Below, one piece after another: positions 22,620 to 31,261 of a stretch of 64,000 bases of DNA. This DNA comes from Pithys albifrons albifrons. Its lineage: Eukaryota; Chordata; Aves; Passeriformes; Thamnophilidae. The notes beneath the pieces were generated by a model. The model made no database searches. It was not told where the DNA came from and saw only the letters and a list, made by a program, of their open reading frames with translations. Within the stretch, counting starts at the first letter, position 1, and every line of letters begins with the position of its first letter. Location: positions 1,178,001 through 1,242,000 of the forward strand of contig NC_092480.1 of NCBI RefSeq assembly GCF_047495875.1, written 5' to 3'. The translations under genes and the position numbers were made by a program.

Positions 22620-22775
22620 AGGGATCGATATCCCTTATTGACTAAGCAGGGCCCAGCCATTAACGAGTTCATTTTCCATCACTTAGATGCAGATGGATTC
22701 CCTCAGGAGCCCCAGGGTCACCAAAGTTTCATTAACAGAGGCTGTAAAAGTATTTAAATACATTTAAAAGAATCA
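22620..22775. promoter_or_regulatory. Candidate conserved non-coding element
   Basis: Contains GGGATCGATATCCC (near-palindromic), CCATTAACGAGTTCATTTTC, AAGTTTCATTAACAGAGG, and AAAGTATTTAAATACATTTA. It is AT-rich, non-repetitive and keeps CpGs. Inferred only from texture. Confidence 0.22.
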
Positions 22776-24499
22776 CTTGACAAATGGTGTGAGCCCATAG
22801 TCCTACTCCTCTCAGGTTATCTGGAAAGAGAAGAGAGACCTTTGGTGCCCACAGAAGGACAAAAAGCCCTTAACAGCTTGTCCCTGCTATTATCCATCTC
22901 ACAACACATCACTTCCAAAGAGATCCAGTTTCCCATAATGCTCCAGATGGAAACCAGCTCCTCATTTATCCCAGCTCTGGCTGAGCCTGTTCCAGCCACT
23001 AAGGCCTTTTGGATTCCACATTTTCCTGTTGGCTGTGACATGTCTGGTGGTGAACTGAGGCACGAGATGAGGGAGACTCAGCCCTAGATCTTAGTGACTC
23101 ATGAAGTCACTTTGCAACTCTCAGTGGGTGCCCAGGGTGGCAGGGGCTCACAGCACTTGGACACGGAGCCACACCAGGAGGGAGGGAAACTAAGCTTAGT
23201 TCCCCCAAGTCCAAAGCCTGCATGAATCCTTTCTCCTCCTGGGAAGGCTGTAAAGCACCAGAGAGCTACCAATTTTCTTAGTATCTTTTTCCATCACACA
23301 GAAACCCCCAACTAAACAGCTAGTAGGAATCAGGAGATAGAGGATGAGTCTTTGGCTGGTTGGAAGTTTGGATAGACTTGCCATGGGGACAAGTGCCATG
23401 CTCGGTTCCAGACCAGCAGCTGTCCCAGGGAGAGGGACAAAGCTACACAGTGCTTTTGGAAAGGCCTCAGGGTTCCCTGGGAGCTCAGCATGGGGAAGGT
23501 GACCTCCTCCCTCCAGCATCTGCAGGAGAAAGCAGAAACTCCTGGGTGGAGGAGAATGATTGCTCCCACAATGAGGCAGGAGGAGGGAACTGGCCCACGA
23601 GGAGAGGTTTGTCCTCTGGGAGAGAGCAGTACCATCATTCCACTGCCCCTCTGCAGTCATTCCAGGCTGACAGAAACATTTCCCTTGGAGCCCCTCCAAA
23701 CTCGCATTGCTAACTCCTCAGACTGCAGCAAAATCCCTCTGAATAGACATCAGCCAGCCCCAGTTGGCATTGACAAAACAGGCTGGGAGGGGGATTACTC
23801 TGGGCTCACACAGCATTGTTTGGAGCAAAACCCCTTCCCTTCCTGGGGGGTGGAGGGACGTGCACAGGAAACCTCCAGTGCCAGCCCAGGCTGGCAACAG
23901 CCCCCCTGCACCCCAACAGGAGAGCCAGTAATGCCAACAAGGTAAACTCAGCCTTTAGTATTCAGTCTGTGTTTACCAAGGGGTTATGCTGACACCCTCG
24001 AGGGTGATAAATCAGCATTCCCTGGATGTGTTCCCGTGGCCCATTTGGAGGCTGCCAAGGCTGACGCCCACCCGGCCTGGTGGATGGGGGCAGAGGGGCT
24101 GCAGGGGAACAGCTCATTTGGGACAGCCAGGAATTAATGGCGTGGATGGAAATGAGGGATAGGGAGAATAATCTTTGCTGGGTGTGCCTTAGATACCAGA
24201 GGCACAGATTGAGAGGGGCAGCCCACAGACAGGGAGTGGGGCTGCTCCATGTTCACAGCAGGGATTGGGACCAGCTCTCTCCAGATTTACACCAGAAATT
24301 CCCATGTCAGGGCTGGATTTGCTAAATGTAACACACCAGAGCTGCTCCAGAGATAACCTTGACATGGGGGAGTGGATCTGGCCCAACCTCACAGATTGCA
24401 GGGGGTGACAGTGGCTTTCCCCTGGTGAAGGCAACATCCCCTCCACACTCGTGATGGCTGCAGGAGCATCACTCCCCTTCCCCAACAGCAGCTCTACAG

Positions 24500-24760
24500 C
24501 ATCAAACTGACACCCTCGTGCTGTTGGCTGACAGCCTGCAAATGAGACAGGCCCGCAAACCTCTCGCCTTCTCGCCCTGTGATCCACAGATCAGGTCCCA
24601 AAAGAGCTTAGGCAAGAAAAGAAGCCTATTTGTCCAACCACCGAGAGCAAAAGGCTTATTTCCACTTGCGCATTTGCAGCGTGTCCCGCTCCCGAGTCCA
24701 ACCCGAAGCAAAGCGTGTCAGAGGATTTCCAGCACAGCAGAAATCCTCTCTGTGGCTCTT
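24500..24760. promoter_or_regulatory. Candidate conserved non-coding element
   Basis: The block contains TGTTGGCTGACAGCCTGCAA, ATGAGACAGGCCCGCAAACC, CTCGCCTTCTCGCCCTGTGA and TTTCCACTTGCGCATTTGCA. CpG density is above that of the flanks without being a full island, and no repeat family is recognised. TGGCTGACAGCC is a short imperfect palindrome. An enhancer role is a guess. Confidence 0.25.
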
Positions 24761-25639
24761 CCCTCACGGATGGCTGCACAGCAGCTCCTGACACCCTCCG
24801 TCAGGAGGCTCTGGGCTGGGACTCTGTGCCCTGCCTTCCTCGCCACGCATGGGCACTGCCAGGGCCCTGAGGAAGGCAGGGCACGGAGCTGTTCAATAAT
24901 ACATGCCATTTTCTAATACAATAAGTGCCTGAGCTGAAGGGCTGTGCTGGTGCTGGAGAGCACATCGTTCAGATGCTGGAGCTGAGAGACACCCCCGAAG
25001 AGCAGAGAGCGAATTCCCCTTTTGCTGGACCTCATCAGCAATGCCCTTTGAAGTGTTTCTGATGGTTTCATTTCTTATTTCTCCTCTGTTTTTTCTGCCC
25101 CCTGTGCCATGGGGTCTCTGTGGATGCTGTGCCTCATCCCTGCCTGGTGCTGGCCCTCCATGGGCACGCAGACACCACGCCAGTGTTTGTGAGCATGTAA
25201 GACAGACCTTCTAATTCCTTCTTCCATGTCAGCTCCATCTGGGAAGATGACAGCTCCCTCTCTCAGGCATTTCATCAGCTTGGGCAAAGGAATTATGCTT
25301 TGCTGGTTGGAATAGACTGACACAGACCCCACATTAGACAACGTACCCATGTCCAAACTGGCAGCTCCCTGCCCGTGTGCCCACCTCTGGTTTGAGCTAG
25401 AAATGCTTGCTGTTTGCAGCAGTCTTACCCATGGGAGAGCCCAAATTCAACCCAAATTCCCCCCTGGTGGGTGGCTGGTTGGATTAAAAGCCACTCAGTC
25501 CAGCCCTTGTGGGGCATTTCCAAGATGTGGGCTCTCCCAAGCCCACCAACCTTGCAATTCCAGCCGCCTTCCACTGAAAGCCCAGAGCAGAACTCATCCT
25601 GCTTTCTGCAAGTCTGGGATTCCTAATCTCCCTGGGCTT

Positions 25640-25960
25640 CTTTTCTCCACGTATAATGAGGATTACGGTTTAATTCCGGCCTCACAAGGGGGTGCTGTGG
25701 GGATTGCGAGGTTGAGGCACTCAGACGGCATTGCAGCGAGGCTGTTACCGACCCTTCAACGGAGGGGGCCACAAAAGCCCCAGTGCTGTTTGCAGACTGC
25801 TTACAACTCACATCAGCTCCCATTAACTGGGAGGCAATTTTCTCACCAGTTCAGCCTTAATTCCTTCTCCAACTGCTGGCCCTATCCAGAGAACAGCAGG
25901 GTAGCAGTGACTATCAGCGCCGAATTGCCTTATAAAATAGGATGGTGCTTTCAGGTCTGA
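25640..25960. promoter_or_regulatory. Candidate conserved non-coding element with retained CpGs
   Basis: The sequence includes ATGAGGATTACGGTTTAATT, GTTGAGGCACTCAGACGGCA, GAGGCTGTTACCGACCC, CTCCCATTAACTGGGAGG (an inverted repeat CTCCCA-TTAAC-TGGGAG), and CAGCGCCGAATTGCCTTATA. Retention of CpGs in TACGG, GACGG, ACCGAC and GCGCCG contexts outside the CpG island suggests constraint or low methylation. No open frame is convincing. Confidence 0.3.
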
Positions 25961-26159
25961 AGGAGTGCCTGCTGTCTGTTCAGTGTCTGTGTCTGTCTGT
26001 CTGTCTGTGCATGTAGGAGGCTGAATCAGGAGAGCTCAGAAGTGAAGCCAAGCAGACAATCAGCTCAGGAAGCCCTTTGCACCTCTGATCCCTCATTGTT
26101 GACTGTGCTGCAGATGCATTGTGTGTGTTTACAGATGAAAAGGCAAAAATAAAACTGGT

Positions 26160-26460
26160 GCCGGCTTTAAAATTCTGTTCAGCACAGCCTTGTGCACCGA
26201 TTCCAAATGTTTATAAACAGAGGAGTTAATGTAATCAGCACTGCAGCAAATACACACCAGGTACACGGCGCAGACAGGAGTGTCAAACGCGCTCCCAGCT
26301 CGGAGTGACAGGTCTCTGCTGTGGGCTCTGCATCAAACAAAAGCAGCTGAAAAACCCCACTGAGGACTCTTTTAAAGAGCATTTCCTTCCCTGCCCTTCT
26401 TCCCTCCTTCCAAGCCTCTCTGGTAATCATAACTATAAATAACTAATATAAGATATCCAT
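26160..26460. promoter_or_regulatory. Candidate conserved non-coding element
   Basis: Contains CCGGCTTTAAAATTC, CCGATTCCAAATGTTTATAA (forkhead-like TGTTTATA), GGAGTTAATGTAATCAGCAC, TGTCAAACGCGCTCCCAGC and GGTAATCATAACTATAAATA. Several CpGs are kept. It lies just left of the 42-bp minisatellite. Conservation not tested. Confidence 0.28.
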
Positions 26461-26706
26461 TCCCACTGAGCCTTTCAAGTCTCAGGGAGCCACTGGGAAG
26501 GGGCCACTGCTCAGGAAGACACTGGGGGAATCCCTGAGTTCCCTGAGGGATTTCCATCAGCCCAGCCCTGCTGTTCCTGTGCTCATCCCAGAGCAGACAG
26601 GAGCTATTTTACAAAGATTTGGATGAACCATTGTGCCTCCACTCCAGCCCAACCACTGTTCTGCCCAGGGGAAGGATGTGCATCAGCTTGCCAGGGAAGA
26701 CCCCGT

Positions 26707-27214
26707 CCAAAAGGAGTTGTGTCATTGCAGAACCCTTCCCAAATCCATCCAAAAGGAGTTGTATCATTGCAGAACCCTTCCCAAATCCATCCAGAAGGAG
26801 TTGTGTCACTGCAGAACCCTTCCCAGCCCCATCCAAAAGGAGTTGTATCACTGCAGAACCCTTCCCAGCCCCATCCAAAAGGAGTTGTATCACTGCAGAA
26901 CCCTTCCCAGCCCCATCCAAAAGGAGTTGTAGCACTGCAGAACCCTTCCCAAATCCATCCAGAAGGAGTTGTGTCACTGCAGAACCCTTCCCAGCCCCAT
27001 CCAAAAGGAGTTGTATCACTGCAGAACCCTTCCCAACCCCATCCAAAAGGAGTTGTGTCACTGCAGAACCCTTCCCAAATCCATCCAAAAGGAGTTGTCT
27101 CACTGCAGAACCCTTCCCAAATCCATCCAGAAGGAGTTGTGTCACTGCAGAACCCTTCCCAAATCCATCCAGAAGGAGTTGTGTCACTGCAGAACCCTTC
27201 CCAACCCCATCCTG
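26707..27214. repeat. 42-bp minisatellite, 12 units of exact period
   Basis: Twelve units begin with AAAAGGAGTTGT or AGAAGGAGTTGT at 26709, 26751, 26793 and so on, every 42 bp without a single length change. Each continues with CACTGCAGAACCCTTCCC and ends in AAATCCATCC, AGCCCCATCC or AACCCCATCC. These two-state differences (AAATCCATCC against AGCCCCATCC; CAAAAGG against CAGAAGG) mix along the array. Because 42 is a multiple of 3, a 300-codon frame on plus (26623-27525) and 274-codon on minus stay open. Neither has splice sites or a signal of coding use. Confidence 0.96.
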
Positions 27215-27215
27215 T

Positions 27216-29800
27216 GTCCTCCTGCCAACAGACCATGCTTGGCCACACTGGGCAGGGGGGAGGATTTGGGGAGGTGCTGGTGGAACAGCAGGTTGCTGAG
27301 GAGACGTTACCTCACATGGCAGCATCAGCAGAAAACTCTTGTGCTGGGGGAGCAGCCAAAATGCTGGGAGGACAAAACACTGCAAGCCTGACTTGGTTTT
27401 TTGTGGTTTTTTTTCAGCCAATTGTTGTTTCATGCTTTAATGGCAATTTTCAAGAACGATATGAGCGTGACAACCTATGGAAGTGGCAGCCAAGTTCCTA
27501 CACCACTTCCAGTATCTGTGCCTAAAACAGATTTCACAGGGGTGCAGAGGAAGGGGCTTGGTCTGTGTTCTGATGGTTACTTGCCATCTACAGTGAGACT
27601 TCTCCCATCTCTGAAAATCAAGAGGGGGTAAGTATCACGACATTAGAAATTATTTTCCTTGGAGAACATGAGATTCCTCACAGTCCAGTTCTTCACACCG
27701 TCTGAAACACCTGCTGGGCTGTTTTACTCTCTTTGTTTCTAGTGGAATACGTTTATAGATTTATGAAAGGAATTTCTGAGCCTCAGAGGGGTTCATGTGT
27801 TCCCATACTCAGAGTGCAAAGGATGGGGAACTTTTAAAACCCCTGACCTGTTGTTGCAAACATCGTGGTATATAAAATAGTGAGGGCTCCTCTTCTACAT
27901 CTCTGGCTGGGATGAGCTTTAGAAACCAACCCACTGCTGTGAGGGTTAGAACAAGGAAAGAAACAATTGGCTAAACCAGCTGATTCAGCAAAGCAGAAGG
28001 CAGCCCCTGCAGCCCCTCAGAGGACATGCACACAGAGACCTGCCCAAACCAAAAAAATAAGTATGATGCAATTAAATATGTTACATATTATGATCTTCCT
28101 CCCCTAGAAATAAGAAAAAACTGCCAAACCAAAGTGTTCTGCTCCTGCCTTTCCGGCTCATGCAGAAGTCCCCTTGGGCTTCACAGAAATTTTGGACTCA
28201 CAAAATGCAGCAGAACAGGGGCCCCCTGGCACTGTGTAATAAATCTTAGAAGTTAACAGCCAGAACTGTGCCAAATGTGATGGGTTCTGCTTTGTGCAGG
28301 ATCATGAAAATAACACATTCTGGCTCAATAAGTCAGGCCTGATGCACCAGGGCTAATGGCCTACTGCTGCTGCTGCTAAATGGATTTACAGTTTCTTTCT
28401 CACATGTTTGAGGTCTGTGATTTGGGAGGGCCAAGGCCCAAGGCTCCATCTCAAGGCCAAGGCCCAAATCTCCCCATATTCTTGAAGGGAAATCTGAATT
28501 GTGCCTTGGACGTAGCACTGAAGTGTCACCAGGAGTGCAGGAAGCTGAAGTGTGGCTGCCCCACACACCCCAGCAGAGGCCACTTCAGGTGCAGGGACTG
28601 TCCATTAAATGAGAGATGGGACAGTGTAACACTGGAATAATGTAAGTTGAAACATTGATAACTTGAGGGACTCTGGTAACTCAGAGAGCCCTGCCCAGGG
28701 GAGCAATGTCTCATTGGAGGTATCTCTTTAATGGAGTTGGGAAAAGAAATAATGAGATTTTATGGATTAAAACTGATATTAAACAGATAAACACCCCACA
28801 AGGATTCTGGGAACACTCCATGGCCTGCCTGTCCCCAAGGACAGGGAGTTGCATCCTAAGCTCGGGTCTGCAGCTCTACAGCAGAGGCAGGAGGCACAAA
28901 TCACCAGGATAAGCTCAGCAGTCTCAGCTCCACAAGCAGGACGTCCAAAGGAATCCCAGTGGCCTTACAGTCTGTGAATCTATTAACTAAACCTCATTAC
29001 TACGCAATAACTTTTGTTATTTCAGAACAAACCTTGTATCGGGCTAATCCGCTTTGTTACAGAGCTGTCCATCCTTCCCTCGACCAGGAATTAACTTCTA
29101 AAGGAATTAAAGGGAGGAGGAGACTGCCGAGGGGTCCTTAGGGGTATCTTTTTATAGCTGCTGGCTGCCCCCACCTCTCCCTTTCCCACTCCGTGTGGTT
29201 TCCTTCCCCACTGGTTCTGTCCTTTGCTGCTTGCCAGGCATTGATTTGTTCCTGTGTTGTTCTAATGGAGCTTGAAATCAACATGACTTTGTTGTTGGTT
29301 GTTGTCGTTGCTGTTCACATCTTTGTTTGGGGTTCAGCATCCTCGCCGAGGCCAGGGCAGCTCCGGCGTTAGCAGGCTGAGCATCTCCCCGGCAAAGGAG
29401 CCACAAAGGCTGTGTCTGTGCTCATAATAGAGCCTGTCACAAAGCACAGCAAACGCTGCCTCCCTCCTCCGGCTCATCAGCCCCCGTGGCTCTGAATTCC
29501 TCGCTTATCAGCGCAGACGGGGGGTGTCCCGACCGAACAAGCTCTTTCTTTCAGGAGGCCCCATGAAAATGCCGTAGTATCTACACCCAAGGCGTTGAGA
29601 GTGTAAATTTATCTGCCACGCGATGGTTGTGCCTGTCTGTGGAGGGTATTTTTGTGTGATGTATCGGTAGGTGGGTATTCATCGCTGGCAAAGGGCACGG
29701 CCCGGCCGCTCCTCCGTCCGAAGGGAATTCAGGAACAAGCCCCAAGTCCACCAAACCTGGGGGTGCTGAGGCACCTCAGGACACCCACAGAGAGGCGCCC
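27216..29800. other. Upstream flank of the CpG island, non-coding
   Basis: No exon is supportable. A short duplicated phrase GGCCAAGGCCCAA lies at about 28429-28470. From about 28960 the texture changes to non-repetitive sequence with retained CpGs, described as a candidate regulatory block, and then runs into the CpG island. Confidence 0.55.
28960..29660. promoter_or_regulatory. Candidate promoter-proximal regulatory block
   Basis: Holds CTCATTACTACGCAATAACT, TGTATCGGGCTAATCCGC, AATTAACTTCTAAAGG, TCTTTTTATAGCTGCTGG, CCTCGCCGAGGCCAGG, CCTCGCTTATCAGCGCAGAC (GATA-type site) and TCTGCCACGCGATGG. CpGs are retained well outside the main island and no repeat is present. It lies 1-1.7 kb upstream of the start codon of the exon at 30701. 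Role inferred. Confidence 0.35.
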
Positions 29801-30038
29801 CAGGGCTGCGAGATGCGGCCGGACACGGCGAACAAAGCCCAGCCGCCCCCAGCCAGCTGCCAACAGCTGGAGGGGCGGGAGCCGAGCGGGGCGAGCGCGG
29901 CCAGCCCTCCCGCCCCTTCCTCCAGCCCTCCAGCCCTCCAGCCCCGCATCCCGCACCCCCGCGGCGGGCGAAGGGTTAACGCAGCGCCCTCCTTCCGCCG
30001 AGCGCTGACATCACGCGGGAGAGGCTCCGCCCGCGGGT

Positions 30039-30092
30039 GTGCGTGTGTGTGTGTGTGAGTGTGTGTGTCCGTGTGTCCGTGTGTGCGTGTGC
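30039..30092. repeat. GT-rich microsatellite in the promoter
   Basis: An interrupted (GT)n tract (TGCGTGTGTGTGTGTGTGAG, then GTGTGTGTCCGTGTGTCCGT) sits in the CpG island about 0.6 kb before the start codon. Alternating purine-pyrimidine tracts with CG can adopt Z-DNA (established). Length is likely variable between individuals (inference). Confidence 0.9.
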
Positions 30093-30166
30093 GAGCGCGG
30101 CCGCCGAGCCCCGCAGCCCGCCCGGGCCCCGCACGCCCCGAGCCGCGGCCGCCCCCCGCTCCGGCC

Positions 30167-30220
30167 ATGCCGCGCCGCCCCGGGCCCCGCCGCGGGCCCC
30201 GCACCGCCCCCCGAGCCTGA
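30167..30220 (+). other. Upstream ORF candidate, 17 codons
   Basis: An ATG in GGCCATGCC context opens a frame of 17 sense codons, rich in arginine and proline, and ends at TGA (30218-30220). It matters only if transcription starts upstream of it. It ends 480 bp before the main start and is not in the main frame. Confidence 0.35.
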
Positions 30221-30272
30221 GCCGAGCCTGAGCCCGAGCTGAGCCTGAGCTGAGCTGAGCCCGAGCTGAGCC
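30213..30272. repeat. Short GAGCCTGAGC-type tandem repeat in the leader
   Basis: About ten copies of a 6-bp GAGCCT/GAGCTG/GAGCCC motif run in tandem. It is a small expansion in a GC-rich leader or promoter. Confidence 0.8.
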
Positions 30273-30509
30273 CGACCCCGCCGGGCGCGGCGCCCCGCGC
30301 AGGGCAGCGCACGGGCGGGGGCTGGAGAGCCCCGCCACGGCCGCTGCCTCGCTGCTCTCTGTTTGCCTTGCCTCCCCTTCCTTCCTTCTTTCTTCTTTCT
30401 CCCCCTTTTTTTGATCTTTTTTTTTTGGAATCGCGTGTTTTCCCCTCCCCTTCTCGCTCGCCGGGGCTCTGCGGAAGGAGCGCTGCCCCGCGTACGGAGC
30501 GCCCCGCGG

Positions 30510-30617
30510 ATGTGCCGAGCTCCCCGCGGAGCCCTCCCGCCCTGCCGCCGCCTCTTTGTCCTCCCGCACCTCCGTTTTTTAAATTTTTTTTTAATATTTT
30601 TTTCCGACCGGACCTGA
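30510..30617 (+). other. Upstream ORF candidate, 35 codons
   Basis: This ATG (GCGGATGTG context) opens 35 codons and ends at TGA (30615-30617), 83 bases before the main ATG at 30701 and in a different frame. The C-terminal half is read from two T-rich runs and is therefore phenylalanine/leucine rich. Upstream ORFs of this size usually lower translation of the main frame (established). Its presence in the mRNA depends on the unmapped start site. Confidence 0.4.
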
Positions 30618-30700
30618 GCATCCCCCGGGGGCGGGGAGGGTGGGGGGCCCCCGCGGCGCCGCCACACCGACCCCTCGCCCATCGCTGCCCAGGAACTCTC

Positions 30701-30782
30701 ATGGCTTCACGGCTGCAGACAAGTTGCCGTGCATCGTGCTGGACTATCGGAGTTTGCATCCTGGCGGCCGCGCTCCTCCCAG
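30701..30782 (+). CDS. First coding exon (signal peptide) of a probable IgSF adhesion receptor, tentatively nectin-1-like
   Basis: The exon encodes 27 complete residues beginning MASRLQ and ending ALLP, plus the first base of a glycine codon, then GTGAGT at 30783. Residues 14-26 (WTIGVCILAAALL) form the hydrophobic core of a signal peptide, preceded by two arginines and closed by P-G. The start is the first ATG in this frame: the frame is open upstream to about 30368 but has no ATG. Kozak context is moderate (C at -3, G at +4). A signal-peptide exon ending in phase 1 before a large intron is the usual layout of immunoglobulin-superfamily genes. From memory, mammalian nectin-1 has a 27-residue first exon starting MAR and ending FFLPG, which aligns with the W-G-hydrophobic-LPG pattern here. 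CADM1 (MAS start, AALIPTG end) is an alternative. The exon call is firm; the family is a guess (about 0.4), so no symbol is given. Downstream exons are outside the window. Confidence 0.75.
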
Positions 30783-31242
30783 GTGAGTCGCTCCGGGGGC
30801 GCGGTGGGCACCGTCGGGGCTCCGCGGGCACTGGGGGGCAGCCCCGGCGAGGGGGTGCCCGTGCGGGAAAGGAGTGCGGGGAGCGCCGCGGAGGTGCGGG
30901 CAAGGGCGGCATCGGCGTTGTGGGGTGCGCGCCCGGGGCTGGAGCAGGTGTGGGAGCATCTGTGCGAGGGTGGGAGAGCGTCGGGGCCGGTTTCGGGTCC
31001 GGTTTCGGCTCGGCTCGGCTCGGCACAGCACGCCCGTGTGTTTGGGAAGCAGCTGCAGCCAGAGAGCTCCGCAGCCCTGCGAGCCGAGGCCGTTCGGTGG
31101 CTGTTTTGGATGGAGCAGCGTCTGGCGAGGCGCAGCAGCCAAGGCTGCCCGGGAAAGGCAGCCACGAGGCGGGCACCGAGCGCAGATGTTTCGGGAGGAG
31201 GGATGGAGGGTTTCAGCTCTCCAGCATCCACGAAATCCCCTT

Positions 31243-31261
31243 CACATACACACACACACAC
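31243..31261. repeat. (CA)n microsatellite, short
   Basis: CACATACACACACACACAC, about eight dinucleotides with one interruption, in the presumed first intron. Confidence 0.9.

Larger units (their letters stand above)
20482..26700. other. Single-copy non-coding DNA
   Basis: I find no gene. Candidate conserved blocks are listed separately at about 22620-22770, 24500-24760, 25640-25960 and 26160-26460. A short TGTCTGTG-rich tract lies at about 25980-26010. The rest has overlapping open frames without start, splice or codon signals. Confidence 0.55.
29810..31200. promoter_or_regulatory. CpG island and promoter of the plus-strand gene
   Basis: CpG dinucleotides are very dense from about 29810 to about 31200, in contrast with their depletion elsewhere outside tandem arrays. 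Within it are TGACATCA (30006-30013, AP-1/CRE-like), GGCTCCGCCCGCG (GC box, about 30023-30035), several CCGCCCC/GGGGCGG strings and no clear TATA box. CpG-island, TATA-less promoters are typical of broadly or developmentally expressed vertebrate genes. The start site cannot be fixed from sequence but should lie upstream of 30701 and probably within about 30.0-30.6 kb. The island continues into the first intron. Confidence 0.85.

Noticed and set aside
26623..27525. 300-codon plus-strand frame with a 14-residue repeat, possibly a repeat protein
   Set aside because: The 42-bp period keeps frames open on both strands. There is no signal, domain or splice evidence. Kept only as a finding to test.
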